A stretch of 64,000 bases of DNA from an unidentified eubacterium SCB49 (GCA_000170815.1 ABCO01000009.1:92596-156595); one strand, 5' to 3'; positions 8,085-18,112 are shown, counted from the first letter of the stretch. Numbers and translations are program-made. The notes: generated by a model from the sequence alone, not told the origin.

Positions 8085-8966
8085 TCAATCTGCAGACAAA
8101 TATAACTTAATTAGGTTTAATTTACTTGTGGTAATTCCGTCAATAGTAGCGAGTTCATCTAAACTCAAGATTTGCTCGCGGAGCACCCTATATTCCCAAA
8201 TCTCTTTAGCCAAGTCAAACGAAATCCCTTTTATGGTAGCAATATCGCTTGCAGAAGCTGTATTTACATTCATCTTTTCAATTAGCTTAGGTGTTTTTAC
8301 GGCAAACAATTTAAGTGTTCTTGCGATTACCACACTATCTACCCCCCAAACACTTGCCAGTTGAGCTTCATTAGAAAAACCTTGCAGGGTTTTATCTCTG
8401 TACTTAATAATGCGCTCACTAATTGCTGGACCTATACCTGACACTTTTTGCAATTGTTCTGCAGTAGCTACATTTAGATCTGTTTTTTGCGCAAAGGTTA
8501 AAACAACTTCTTTTTTCTTCGGAAATGTGCCAGAGGTATAACTATTAGTCTTAGGGTTTGTCACCCAATCTGGAAACTTAAAATAACTACTAAAAGTATC
8601 TAACAAAGAATCTGAAACTTTTGTCACCATCTGAAACTCTTGAATAGAATTAACCCACTTATCATTTTGGCGGAAGCGTTGTAAACGATTATGCTCTTCT
8701 ACACTCATCCCTAAAGTGTAGGCTTTATATTCAGTAATAAAATTAGGGTTAAAAGGGTATATTTTAGGCTTTTTTTCTTCTAGGGCAATTGCCTTTAACA
8801 CTTTAACTTCAGTATTAACAGCTATGACCTCTGGTGAAGAAATATCTAACGCACTCTGACGATCTGGTGTATATAAAAAATAAAAAAGTAGCGACCCAAT
8901 AATGAGCGCTACTAATAATAAAATCCCAAAACGTTCACTTTTATTAAAAACGAATTGGGATTTCAT
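8085..8966 (-). CDS. Membrane-anchored helix-hairpin-helix protein (ComEA-like)
   Basis: A 293-residue protein with one N-terminal transmembrane helix (FGILLLVALIIGSLLFYFLY) and then at least two or three helix-hairpin-helix modules: DLNVATAEQLQKVSGIGPAISERII, MNVNTASASDIATIKGISFD and a C-terminal LDELATIDGITTSKLNLIKL. HhH repeats of this type bind DNA backbone non-specifically, as in the competence receptor ComEA. A competence role is possible, but Bacteroidota proteins of this kind are mostly uncharacterised. Its neighbours give no hint. Confidence 0.8.
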   Translation of the reverse strand: MKSQFVFNKSERFGILLLVALIIGSLLFYFLYTPDRQSALDISSPEVIAVNTEVKVLKAIALEEKKPKIYPFNPNFITEYKAYTLGMSVEEHNRLQRFRQNDKWVNSIQEFQMVTKVSDSLLDTFSSYFKFPDWVTNPKTNSYTSGTFPKKKEVVLTFAQKTDLNVATAEQLQKVSGIGPAISERIIKYRDKTLQGFSNEAQLASVWGVDSVVIARTLKLFAVKTPKLIEKMNVNTASASDIATIKGISFDLAKEIWEYRVLREQILSLDELATIDGITTSKLNLIKLYLSAD

Positions 8967-8985
8967 ATTTTAAGAATTTAAATTT

Positions 8986-10581
8986 TTAAGCTTTTATTTT
9001 TTTACTCTTAATAGCATTTATATATCTATTTAACTCTTCTCTCACCTTCGGAAAGAGGAATACAAGTCCTATTACATTAGGAACTGCCATCGCAAATATC
9101 ATTGCATCCGAAAAATCTGTTACAGCACCTAAACTAGCAGCAGAACCAATAATAACAAATAAACAAAATAATATTTTATAAGCATAGTCTGCCGCTTTAG
9201 AACGTCCAAATAAGAACATCCAACCTTGTAAACCGTAATAAGACCAAGAAAGCATAGTTGAAAAAGCAAATAACACAACTGCGACTGTTAGTACATAAGG
9301 AAACCAAGGTAGTACAGAAGCAAATGCTTTAGACGTCGCAAGTACTCCATCTGGTGATTTTACTCCATATTCCATAATTCCACCATCCCCGTTGGTTATA
9401 ATAATTACTAACGCAGTCATAGTACAAACAACTACTGTATCTATAAATGGCTCTAATAAAGCTACTAATCCTTCAGATGCAGGATATTTTGTTTTCACAG
9501 CAGAGTGAGCTATTGCAGCAGAACCAACACCTGCTTCGTTAGAAAAAGCCGCTCTTTGGAATCCAATAATTAAAACTCCTAAAACACCCCCTGTGATACC
9601 CTTCACATTAAATGCACCATCAAAAATTTGCTGAAAAGCATCTCCTATCAAATTATAGTTTGCAGCTAAAATGATAATTGCTGCTATAAAATAAATACCA
9701 ACCATAAAAGGCACTACTTTCTCTGTGATATTACCTATCCTCTTAATACCACCAATTATTACTACCCCTACTAAAACAGCCATTACAACACCAAAAACTA
9801 AAGATGTTGTCAGGTCTTGCGAGCCTATCATACTACCAAATTGTTGGGCTGCTTGATTGGCCTGAAACATATTTCCACCACCAAATGAACCTCCAATTAC
9901 CATTATTGCAAAAAGTACAGCAAGTACTTTTCCTAACCCTTTTTTACCAACATCTGCCATACCCTTCTTTAAGTAATACATAGGTCCGCCATAAATCGTT
10001 CCATCTGGCCCTACATCTCTATACTTAACACCCAACGTACATTCTACAAATTTTGAAGACATTCCTACTAAACCTGCAACAATCATCCAAAAAGTAGCCC
10101 CTGGACCACCTAAGGACAAAGCTACTGCAACACCCGCAATGTTACCTAAGCCTACTGTCCCAGACAAAGCAGCTGTTAGTGCTTGAAAGTGAGAAACCTC
10201 CCCGTCATGACCTTCTACTCTAATTGTCTCAATTGCATCTCCACCCGGTGTAGGGTCTCCTGCCATCACATCAGAAGTTACATGGTCAATTTCATCATAT
10301 TTACCCCTTACAATATTTATAGAAGTAGGAAACAATCTTATATTCACAAATTTAAAAAGAATCGTGAATAACAAACCTGCCAATAATAGCACTATAATCA
10401 CAATTGGCATCTCTACGCCATCACCAAGGTTAATTGGATAAAAGACAAAACCACCCCACGCATCTGCCACGGGTTTAAATCCTTCATTAATTTTTTCGGC
10501 TAGACCTTTTTCGTCAGCCTCTTGTGCAAAAGAAAGTAAAGGTGTAATTAAAGTTAATAGGGAAAGAAGAAATTTCTTCAT
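8986..10581 (-). CDS. Sodium:alanine (AGCS) symporter
   Basis: A 531-residue AGCS-family transporter importing alanine or glycine with Na+. It has about 11 hydrophobic spans and the family regions GTVGLGNIAGVAVALSLGGP, GPMYYLKKGM and FSNEAGVGSAAIAHSAVKT. The extreme N-terminus looks like a cleavable signal peptide (MKKFLLSLLTLITPLLSFAQ) followed by about 35 polar residues before the first transporter helix, an extension I associate with Bacteroidota members. It lies in a minus-strand run with spacings of about 20-100 nt. Confidence 0.92.
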   Translation of the reverse strand: MKKFLLSLLTLITPLLSFAQEADEKGLAEKINEGFKPVADAWGGFVFYPINLGDGVEMPIVIIVLLLAGLLFTILFKFVNIRLFPTSINIVRGKYDEIDHVTSDVMAGDPTPGGDAIETIRVEGHDGEVSHFQALTAALSGTVGLGNIAGVAVALSLGGPGATFWMIVAGLVGMSSKFVECTLGVKYRDVGPDGTIYGGPMYYLKKGMADVGKKGLGKVLAVLFAIMVIGGSFGGGNMFQANQAAQQFGSMIGSQDLTTSLVFGVVMAVLVGVVIIGGIKRIGNITEKVVPFMVGIYFIAAIIILAANYNLIGDAFQQIFDGAFNVKGITGGVLGVLIIGFQRAAFSNEAGVGSAAIAHSAVKTKYPASEGLVALLEPFIDTVVVCTMTALVIIITNGDGGIMEYGVKSPDGVLATSKAFASVLPWFPYVLTVAVVLFAFSTMLSWSYYGLQGWMFLFGRSKAADYAYKILFCLFVIIGSAASLGAVTDFSDAMIFAMAVPNVIGLVFLFPKVREELNRYINAIKSKKIKA

Positions 10582-10677
10582 AATATGTTTAAAATATTTA
10601 ATTAATTGTTAAGAATAGCAAGATGCTAAAAAAAAGATGCAATTCAAATAGAATCCCGTTAAAATGTTAAGAATAAC

Positions 10678-11688
10678 TTAAACATTATAGAATTTTTTTA
10701 GGGCTTCTATCTGGTTAGGACGTCCTATTAAAATAAGTTTTGAGTTTTTTTCTACTCTTAAAGTTGGCTCTGGATTTACTAAATACTCTCCTTCTGGAGA
10801 TTTATATCCTATAACAGAACAGCCCGTCTTTTTTCTAATATCTAGCTCTAAAATGGTTTTCGCTTCACCCGAAGGACATACGTTCTCAAAAGACACTTGC
10901 TCTACATTAATACTATCATCATCTCCAGATATTGAAAGATTATCTAGAAACTCTATCATATCTGGCACGACAACAAGGCTTGCCATATGATCGCCACCTA
11001 TTTTATCTGGTAAGATTACATTATCAGCTCCAGCAAGTTTCATTTTTCGATAACTTGTTTCTTCTGTCGCTCTACTTATTATTTTTAAATCAGGATTAAT
11101 TTGCCTTGCAGACAAAACAATAAATAGATTATCTGCATCACTTGGCAAAGCACATATAAGCGTACTGGCTCTTTTTATGCCTGCCTCTATTAAGATGGCA
11201 TCTTCATTTGCATTACCTAAAACAAAAAGGAAATCATCTTCAGAAAATCGATCTACAATCTCACTATCCTTTTCTATAATAATAAAAGGTTCATTATAAT
11301 CTTTTAACTTCTCTGCAGCTTGTTTACCGTTACGACCAAAGCCACAAACTATTACGTGATTTTTCATTTTATGTATTTTATGAAGCGCTCTTTTCTCTTT
11401 AAAGTTCCCTAGATTATTTTTACTTAACAAATACTCTGTGATTACACTTACCGCATACCCCACAATAACAATACTACTCAATATTAAGACAGAGGTAAAA
11501 AGCTTATCTGCAACAGACATAGGATGCACTTCACCAAAACCCACTGTAGCGACCGTAATAACAGTCATGTAAATTGCATCTACCCAAGAGTAGTCTGAAA
11601 TAAAACGGAACCCAAAAACTCCTACTGCAAAAACCAGCACAAGCAACAACATTGCTATTGTCAATTTCGTTCCAAATAATCTTCTCAT
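10678..11688 (-). CDS. Two-TM potassium channel with RCK/TrkA domains
   Basis: A 336-residue ligand-gated K+ channel of the Kch/MthK type. TM1 is about residues 10-30; a pore helix and selectivity filter TVGFG lie at 48-52, then TM2 (about 65-88). A TrkA-N Rossmann domain starts at HVIVCGFGRNG (GxGxxG at 116-121) with a conserved acidic residue (IIIEKDSE) ending the second strand, and a TrkA-C domain follows (about 250-336). TVGFG departs slightly from the canonical TVGYG, as in several prokaryotic channels. It overlaps the PspC-like gene by 4 nt (ATGA), so the two are translationally coupled. Confidence 0.92.
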   Translation of the reverse strand: MRRLFGTKLTIAMLLLVLVFAVGVFGFRFISDYSWVDAIYMTVITVATVGFGEVHPMSVADKLFTSVLILSSIVIVGYAVSVITEYLLSKNNLGNFKEKRALHKIHKMKNHVIVCGFGRNGKQAAEKLKDYNEPFIIIEKDSEIVDRFSEDDFLFVLGNANEDAILIEAGIKRASTLICALPSDADNLFIVLSARQINPDLKIISRATEETSYRKMKLAGADNVILPDKIGGDHMASLVVVPDMIEFLDNLSISGDDDSINVEQVSFENVCPSGEAKTILELDIRKKTGCSVIGYKSPEGEYLVNPEPTLRVEKNSKLILIGRPNQIEALKKFYNV

Positions 11689-11915
11689 AAATCAAAAACC
11701 GAAGTTCGTTTTGAATACACTAAATCTTTTAGTCGTAACAAAAACGCTAATGTAAGGTACATTCCAAAACCTATTCCTAGTGTAGCAAAAGATAGGTACA
11801 CAAAAAAAAGTCGGATACTTTTTGCTCGCATCCCTAAACGATCTGCAAATCTAGATGCCACGTTAAAACCGTGTCTCTCAAAATAATATCTAATATTGTA
11901 AACCCATTGTAACAT
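11685..11915 (-). CDS. Small PspC-domain-like membrane protein
   Basis: I use the ATG start giving MLQWVYNIRYYFERHGFNVA (76 residues); the ORF-track start is a GTG five codons upstream. A short cytoplasmic N-terminus is followed by a PspC-type membrane region (RLGMRAKSIRLFFVYLSFAT, then LGIGFGMYLTLAFLLRLKDL). PspC-like proteins sense or respond to inner-membrane stress. The gene overlaps the K+ channel by 4 nt, suggesting the two act together, but no direct evidence is visible. Confidence 0.75.
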   Translation of the reverse strand: MLQWVYNIRYYFERHGFNVASRFADRLGMRAKSIRLFFVYLSFATLGIGFGMYLTLAFLLRLKDLVYSKRTSVFDL

Positions 11916-11979
11916 AGCAGCAAAATACACAATTTAAATCACAATTTATAAATCAAAAATTTCAAAACGCCATACACTC

Positions 11980-13251
11980 TTATTTTCCTAATAATGAATT
12001 GCCCACAGCACAATGAAAACATTTATTCTTATCACAATATTCATTTTTAAGTTGTAATAGCCCTTGTGAATCTAACGCCGAGGTTACAACATTTTTTAAC
12101 GAATTGAATTTCTTAATTATGCTATTACTTTCTGCAGGGATTGTAGCTGCTAGTTCAAAAAGGGTTTCGGAAATGTCTTTTCCTTGATATTTAGCGTAAC
12201 AATACTTTAAAGGCAACACCGTATTTATTAATAGTAAATGGATAAACGCTTTGGTTAACTTTTTCTTTCGTTTTGTAGATGCGACTCCAAAATTATAATG
12301 CGTATCCCAATATTCTGAAGCTGCTACGTCAAAAATTGCATAATAATCGTCTAACGAAGTGGCAGAAATCACCATAGTAAATAGTTCTTTTTGCTTTACA
12401 TACAAACTTGCCAATTGTGACAACCTCACAGTAGGAAAATTAGGCGGACGTAATCTAAAATATTTAGGACTAATTACAGCAGAATTATCTAATTGAAACT
12501 TGGCTTGTAGAAAAAGATACTCCTCCTTTAAGGTTAAAAAATACGCATCTTCATTTTCTAACAAAAAAAATCCCGCTTGCCCAAAGAGCAATGCTTCTAG
12601 TGATTTATTAGATGCGGCACATTTTCGCGCTACGCTAAAATCTATAGATTGCCCTAAACTTAAAAAAGAAGCACCGTTTACTTTGAGACCGAAATTTTTA
12701 CAGAGCAATACAAACAATAATGCCTCCCAGTCATTTTTAGAGTTTGAAAGTAGACCAAGTAACATCCCGTTTTTAGATTCAATGCGCTCAATAAACAAGC
12801 GTTCTATCCAGTTGCTGATTGTAAAGTGATCTACGTTAGCAAAACTAGATTCGCAGTTAATCCACTGTTCTTTACTTCCAAAAAGTTGATAATAAGCATC
12901 TAGTGTTTGTTTCATCACACGACCTTTTAAAACCAAGGTTGGCAAAGGTGTCCCAGATGTAGTGAATACATCTACGTCGTGTTCCCAGACCACATGCAAA
13001 ATCACATTATCATAAGCCGTATCAGTCTCGTGATTGTGCGCATACCAATCGCTGGATTTTATATGAATTTCAATATTACCAGCCCAAAGTTGGTCATTTA
13101 CACGCACCTGCCCATTAAAAAAGTCTGGCCCAGCATTTAGGTTATGTTGCCCCACTTGTACGATTGACAATGATGCTCCATCTGTAGTCTCTAAGTTCGT
13201 TGTATTAAACTTTGAGAATTTCCAGACATGATGGAGAAAGTCTTCTTTCAT
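11980..13251 (-). CDS. DUF2851 family protein
   Basis: I place the start at the internal ATG giving MKEDFLHHVWKFSKFNTTNL (423 residues). The upstream extension (MISVQFVMFCFECLDTVLFV) is hydrophobic and does not match family N-termini as I recall them. Conserved-looking motifs are GQHNLNAGPDFFNGQVRV, WAGNIEIHIKSSDWYAHNH and a C-terminal CDKNKCFHCAVGNSLLGK with a CxxxxCxxC arrangement. DUF2851 is a Bacteroidota-wide cytoplasmic family of unknown function; the metal-ligand-like His and Cys clusters suggest a metalloprotein, which is inference only. Confidence 0.8.
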   Translation of the reverse strand: MKEDFLHHVWKFSKFNTTNLETTDGASLSIVQVGQHNLNAGPDFFNGQVRVNDQLWAGNIEIHIKSSDWYAHNHETDTAYDNVILHVVWEHDVDVFTTSGTPLPTLVLKGRVMKQTLDAYYQLFGSKEQWINCESSFANVDHFTISNWIERLFIERIESKNGMLLGLLSNSKNDWEALLFVLLCKNFGLKVNGASFLSLGQSIDFSVARKCAASNKSLEALLFGQAGFFLLENEDAYFLTLKEEYLFLQAKFQLDNSAVISPKYFRLRPPNFPTVRLSQLASLYVKQKELFTMVISATSLDDYYAIFDVAASEYWDTHYNFGVASTKRKKKLTKAFIHLLLINTVLPLKYCYAKYQGKDISETLFELAATIPAESNSIIKKFNSLKNVVTSALDSQGLLQLKNEYCDKNKCFHCAVGNSLLGK

Positions 13252-13367
13252 AAGGTTTAAAGATACAAATAAAACAGTATCCAAACACTCAAAACAAAAC
13301 ATAACAAACTGAACAGAAATCACTTAAGACTCCGTAAAACATAACCAAGTAAGATTAAAACAAGAGA

Positions 13368-14051
13368 TTAAACTGTAGTCTGTACTACTTCAAAAATTTG
13401 ATTTTCATCACATTTTAATGTTTTTGAAGGGTATTTTAAAAGTAAGGCATAATCGTGTGTAGCCATTAAAATGGTATTGCCTTGCGCGTTTATTTCTTGA
13501 AGCACTTGCATTACTTCAACACTAGTTTGAGGATCTAGGTTTCCTGTTGGCTCATCTGCTAATATGAGTTCTGGCCTGTTCAGTAAAGCTCTAGCAATAG
13601 CAATGCGTTGTTGTTCTCCACCAGAAAGTTGGTAAGGAAATTTAAACGCTTTGGTTTTCATACTCACCTTATCTAGCACCTCATCAATACGCGTATTCAT
13701 TTCGGCCTTATTTTTCCAGCCAGTAGCCGTTAAAACAAAAAGCAGATTGTCTTTTACGGTACGATCATTCAATAATTTAAAGTCTTGAAAAACCACTCCA
13801 AGTTTGCGTCTTAAAAAAGGAATATCTTTTTCTTTAAGCGAAGCTAGATCAAACCCCACAATGTGGCCTTCCCCTTTTTGTAGTGGCAGGTCGCCATAAA
13901 GTGTTTTCATAAAACTACTTTTTCCGCTTCCGGTTTTTCCTATAAGATAGACAAACTCACCTTTATCAATGCTTACAGAAACATCGTTAAGGATTAAATT
14001 TTCGCGCTGGAATATTTCGGCATTTTTAAGTTGGAGGACTGCTTCTGGCAT
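13368..14051 (-). CDS. ftsE: Cell division ATP-binding protein FtsE
   Basis: The ABC ATPase partner of FtsX, which controls septal peptidoglycan hydrolases. At 227 residues it has Walker A GKTGSGKSS (about 38-46), the Q-loop VFQDFKLLNDRTVKDN characteristic of FtsE, signature LSGGEQQRIAIARAL, Walker B LILADEPTGNLDP and H-loop MATHDY. ftsX is not next to it, which is common in Bacteroidota. The remote alternative is another small ABC ATPase of the LolD/FtsE group. Confidence 0.88.
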   Translation of the reverse strand: MPEAVLQLKNAEIFQRENLILNDVSVSIDKGEFVYLIGKTGSGKSSFMKTLYGDLPLQKGEGHIVGFDLASLKEKDIPFLRRKLGVVFQDFKLLNDRTVKDNLLFVLTATGWKNKAEMNTRIDEVLDKVSMKTKAFKFPYQLSGGEQQRIAIARALLNRPELILADEPTGNLDPQTSVEVMQVLQEINAQGNTILMATHDYALLLKYPSKTLKCDENQIFEVVQTTV

Positions 14052-14107
14052 TGATCTAAGTTTCTATTTTGAACAAAAATACTATTTGGTTTATTTACTA
14101 ACGCAAA

Positions 14108-14581
14108 TTAATCTTCTTTCTTTTCCAACAAATCTAATCTTTCTTTAAGTTCTTCTAGTTGAGTTTGCTGTTCTATGGTATACAAAGTTAGTTCTTCTAT
14201 TTTTTCAAGTAAAAGCAAGTTCATTTTTTTAAGCGCTAACCCTTCTTTGCTTAGCGTAGTTGCAGCAGGTATTTTAGGCAAGTGATGATTCGCTTCAATA
14301 AAGACAGCAAGATCTTTTAAAGAAGGCATCGTATAAGAAGGTGATAATGTTGAATTTCCGTCAAAATAAGCTTCAAAAACATAATCTGGCGCTACAGCTC
14401 CGTTTAAATCTACAATCACTTCTTGCGTGTGTATTTTTCCTTTTACCGTTAATAGCTCATCAGGCTTGTTAGTACCTATTCCTATTTTTCCATTTTTTTC
14501 TGAAATATTCTGAAACGGATTCTGTGCACCACAAGTAAAAACAGTGATACCAAAAAGAAAAGTAAACAATAATGATTTCAT
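14108..14581 (-). CDS. Exported tail-fibre-like protein with C-terminal coiled coil
   Basis: A 157-residue protein with a signal peptide (MKSLLFTFLFGITVFTCGAQ), a short motif IGIGTNKPDELLTVKGKIHT found at the start of many Bacteroidota and phage fibre-like proteins, a conserved PSLKDLAVFIEANHHLPKIP segment, and a heptad-rich coiled-coil C-terminus (about 115-157). Such proteins are often called tail fibre domain proteins, but here there is a Sec signal and no phage gene nearby. Likely a surface or outer-membrane trimeric protein; function unknown. Confidence 0.7.
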   Translation of the reverse strand: MKSLLFTFLFGITVFTCGAQNPFQNISEKNGKIGIGTNKPDELLTVKGKIHTQEVIVDLNGAVAPDYVFEAYFDGNSTLSPSYTMPSLKDLAVFIEANHHLPKIPAATTLSKEGLALKKMNLLLLEKIEELTLYTIEQQTQLEELKERLDLLEKKED

Positions 14582-15094
14582 AAAGCTGAAGTATTAAAAA
14601 TTTGAAGCCTAAAGATATGCATAAATAAGAATTTAACTAAGCTTTCTATTCTTTGCGTTAAGATATTATACAGAGATTCGCTGAGTAGCGCAGAGACATT
14701 AGTCTGTAATTATGTAGTCTTCTTCTAATAAATTAACAGTAACTCTATATACTAAACTCATAAGTCTTCAGTACATTATTAACACTCACATTGGGTTTTT
14801 GAGTTAGCAAAATACTTGCTAGCACTCTTAATGCATTACTGTATTTACATGCTTCATATTTCATTATCTTAATTTGAGGATGGTACGCATAACCATTAAC
14901 AAATTTTTAATATTTCAGAAATCATTTACATATACTTTGTATTTTTTTTTAACGTTAATATATGCAACAACCCATTAATAAAAGTAATTAACAAAGCACT
15001 TCTACACTTAATAACGTGTTGACAACATACATTAAAATCACGATAAGATGATGATGTATACTGTATTTTTATACTAGCAAAAAAACTTATATTT
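14582..15094 (-). other. Divergent intergenic region (513 bp)
   Basis: No supported gene. It separates the minus-strand block from the plus-strand TPR gene and should hold divergent promoters. A TATCTTTA box lies about 30 nt before the minus gene start. A small hairpin (TTAGCAA/TTGCTAG) lies near 14805. The minus-strand ORF 14926-15144 overlaps the TPR start and looks like chance. Confidence 0.5.
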
Positions 15095-18000
15095 ATGATT
15101 AAAAATTGCCTAGCAATCCTATTGCTTTTTTGTGTGTCTTTCACAACAATGGCACAACGTACCGCAGCTTACACGAATGACAAAGTAGAATTTATTCGTG
15201 CGGTAGAATTATACAACAACAATCAATTTTTAGCTGCTCAAAATCTTTTTCAGAGGGTTAAAAAAGAATCTGATGACCAGACCGTAAAAGGTGATGCTGC
15301 ATATTATATAGCGAGTAGCGCTGTACGATTAAACCAGCAAGGTGCAGATCGATTAATGGAAGATTTTGTAAATGATTATCCTACAAGTTTAAAACGAAAC
15401 TCTGCTTACCTAGATGTCGCTGGTTATTATTTTGATACAGGTAAATATTCGTATGCGCGTAAATGGTATGACAAAGTAGATGGTGATAACCTACCACCTA
15501 GCGAAAGAGAAAAATACTATTTTAACAATGGATACGCGTTTTTTCAGAATAAACGTTTTAACGAAGCTAAAAAATATTTTAACCGTGTGAGTGACTCAAA
15601 AGAATACGGTTCGCAGGCAAAATACTACTTAGGGTTTATAGCCTATGAAGGTGATGATTATCAAGAAGCCAACGATCTTTTTGAAGGAGTAGAACAAACC
15701 GAAGAAACAGACAAAGAACTCTCTTACTTTAAAGCAGACATGAACTTTAAGCTCGGAAAGTTTCAAGAAGCAATAGATTTAGGATTAGAACAATACGACC
15801 GTTCTAGTCCGGCAGAAAAGAGCGAGCTTTCTAAGATTATTGGAGAGAGTTATTTTAACCAAGAAAAATATGCAGAAGCCATTCCGTATTTAAAAGCTTA
15901 TAAAGGAAAAAAAGGAAAATGGAATAATACCGATTATTATCAATTAGGGTATGCTTATTACAAACAAGCGCAGTATGCAAACGCTATAGGTGAGTTTAAT
16001 AAAATTATTGATGGACGAAATGCAGTAGCTCAAAATGCCTACTATCACCTAGCAGAATCTTATGTAAAAACAGAAAAGAAGCAACAAGCTTTAAACGCAT
16101 TTAAAAATGCAAGCGAAATGGATTTTAGCGCAGAGATTCAAGAAGATGCTTATTTAAACTACGCAAAACTGAGTTATGAAATAGGAAACAGTTATAAAAG
16201 TGTTCCTGAAGTCTTAACCGATTTTATGGAAGCGTATCCTAACAATGCTAGTAAAAGCGAACTTAACGACCTTTTAATTGATTCGTATATTTCATCAAAA
16301 AACTACAAAGCAGCATTAGCTTTACTTGAAGGAAATAAATCTTTTGAAAACAAACTTGCTTACCAGAAAGTAGCTTTTTACCGCGGTTTAGAACTATATA
16401 ACGAAGGAGATTACAAACAATCTCGTGAGTTTTTAAATCTATCTTTAAAAGAACCTCGCGAACCTGTATTTACTGCAAGAGCAACCTACTGGGTTGCCGA
16501 AAACGACTTTCAATTAAATAATTTTGAAGAAGCCCTTGTAGGTTACAAGCAGTTTTTACAATTACCAAATGCTTCTAGCACACCAGAATATGCAACAAGC
16601 AGCTATAACTTAGCGTACAACCATTTTAAGCTAAAACAATATCCAGAAGCGATAAGCAATTTTAAAAAATACACTACAGGTACAACAGAAACTACCAGAG
16701 AGAAAGATGCTTATTTACGTTTAGGTGATAGTTATTTTGTGACTAGCGACTACTGGAAAGCAATGGAAAACTACAACAAAGCAGTCGAACTTAACTCGCC
16801 TGATAAAGATTATGCTGCATTCCAGAAAGCTATAAGTTATGGATTTGTAGATAGAACAGACTCAAAAATCACAGAACTAAGTGCATTTGGCTCAAAATAT
16901 CCAAAATCATTTTACAGAGATGATGCCTTGTATGAATTAGGAAACTCATACGCTTCACAAAATAAAAACAACGAAGCCATTTCTGCTTATGACAAGTTAA
17001 TTACATCACTACCTAATAGTAGTTATGTTTCAAAATCTTTACTTAAAAAAGCCCTTCTTTTAGATATCTCTGGAGATAGTAATGGTGCCTTGACTACCTT
17101 TAAAAAAGTAGCCAAAGACTTCCCTTCTACCCCAGAAGCAATACAAGCAGTTTCATCTGCAAAAGTGATTTACATAGATGAAGGTCGTGTAGATGAGTAT
17201 GCAGAATGGGTAAACACCTTAAACTTTGTTGCTATTGAAGACAACGAACTTGATGATGCTACTTATCAGGCTGCAGAACAACCTTACTTAGAAAACAAAA
17301 CAGGACAAGCAACCACCCGTTTTGAAGCATACCTCAATGATTTTCCAAATGGAAAGCACGCATTAAGCGCACACTTTTATCTAGCACAGTTATACTTTAT
17401 AGATGACAAAAAACAAGAAGCGATACCACATTACACCTTTGTGGCAGAGAAGCAGCGAAGTGAATTTACGGAACAAGTACTTGCCCGTCTTTCTGAAATA
17501 TTCTTGACACAAAAGAACTACGCAGAAGCAAAAACCTACTTAAAGCGTTTAGAAGCTGAAGCTGACTTTCCTCAAAATATAATTTTTGCACAAACCAACA
17601 TTATGAAAGCTAGTTATGAACTAGAACAATATAGCGAAGCTGTAACATACGCAGAAAAAGTATTAGGTAATAGTAAAATAGATATTCCAATAAAGACAGA
17701 CGCCCAGATTATTGTTGCCCGTTCTGCTATAAAAACCAATGATGAAGCTAAGGCTGAAATAGCCTACGCAGAAGTAGCAAAAATAGCAACAGGACAACTC
17801 GCTGCAGAAGCGCTTTTTTATGATGCCTACTTTAAAAATAAAGAAGCACAATTTGAGGCTTCTAATCTTGTCGTACAAAAATTAGCAAGCGAATATTCTG
17901 GCTATAAATTTTATGGTGCTAAAGGCTTAGTAGTTATGGCAAAAAATTTCTATGGTTTAAATGATGCCTATCAAGCGACATACATTTTAGAAAGTGTGAT

Positions 18001-18112
18001 TACAAACTTTACAGATTTTCCAGATGTAGTTGAAGAAGCACAACAAGAACTTGCAACTATAAAAGCCAACGAAGCAAAAACCAATTCTTCTGTAGAAACA
18101 GGCGGAAATTAA
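15095..18112 (+). CDS. Large periplasmic TPR protein (1005 aa)
   Basis: A 1005-residue exported protein: signal peptide (MIKNCLAILLLFCVSFTTMAQ) then tetratricopeptide repeats almost to the C-terminus. Clear TPR helix pairs include REKYYFNNGYAFFQNKRFNE, YYQLGYAYYKQAQYANAIGE, KDAYLRLGDSYFVTSDYWKA and DDALYELGNSYASQNKNNEA. TPR solenoids build protein-protein scaffolds. The next gene, 94 nt downstream, is an outer-membrane barrel, so a periplasmic scaffold for that barrel is a sensible guess. The tail is low-complexity (AKTNSSVETGGN). Confidence 0.88.
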   Translation: MIKNCLAILLLFCVSFTTMAQRTAAYTNDKVEFIRAVELYNNNQFLAAQNLFQRVKKESDDQTVKGDAAYYIASSAVRLNQQGADRLMEDFVNDYPTSLKRNSAYLDVAGYYFDTGKYSYARKWYDKVDGDNLPPSEREKYYFNNGYAFFQNKRFNEAKKYFNRVSDSKEYGSQAKYYLGFIAYEGDDYQEANDLFEGVEQTEETDKELSYFKADMNFKLGKFQEAIDLGLEQYDRSSPAEKSELSKIIGESYFNQEKYAEAIPYLKAYKGKKGKWNNTDYYQLGYAYYKQAQYANAIGEFNKIIDGRNAVAQNAYYHLAESYVKTEKKQQALNAFKNASEMDFSAEIQEDAYLNYAKLSYEIGNSYKSVPEVLTDFMEAYPNNASKSELNDLLIDSYISSKNYKAALALLEGNKSFENKLAYQKVAFYRGLELYNEGDYKQSREFLNLSLKEPREPVFTARATYWVAENDFQLNNFEEALVGYKQFLQLPNASSTPEYATSSYNLAYNHFKLKQYPEAISNFKKYTTGTTETTREKDAYLRLGDSYFVTSDYWKAMENYNKAVELNSPDKDYAAFQKAISYGFVDRTDSKITELSAFGSKYPKSFYRDDALYELGNSYASQNKNNEAISAYDKLITSLPNSSYVSKSLLKKALLLDISGDSNGALTTFKKVAKDFPSTPEAIQAVSSAKVIYIDEGRVDEYAEWVNTLNFVAIEDNELDDATYQAAEQPYLENKTGQATTRFEAYLNDFPNGKHALSAHFYLAQLYFIDDKKQEAIPHYTFVAEKQRSEFTEQVLARLSEIFLTQKNYAEAKTYLKRLEAEADFPQNIIFAQTNIMKASYELEQYSEAVTYAEKVLGNSKIDIPIKTDAQIIVARSAIKTNDEAKAEIAYAEVAKIATGQLAAEALFYDAYFKNKEAQFEASNLVVQKLASEYSGYKFYGAKGLVVMAKNFYGLNDAYQATYILESVITNFTDFPDVVEEAQQELATIKANEAKTNSSVETGGN

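Noticed and set aside
14108-14581. Tail-fibre-like protein as sign of a prophage
   Set aside because: It has a Sec signal peptide and no other phage gene nearby; such proteins are common as chromosomal envelope genes in Bacteroidota.
14926-15144. Minus-strand ORF overlapping the TPR gene start
   Set aside because: It overlaps a clear signal-peptide-encoding start on the other strand and has no family features.
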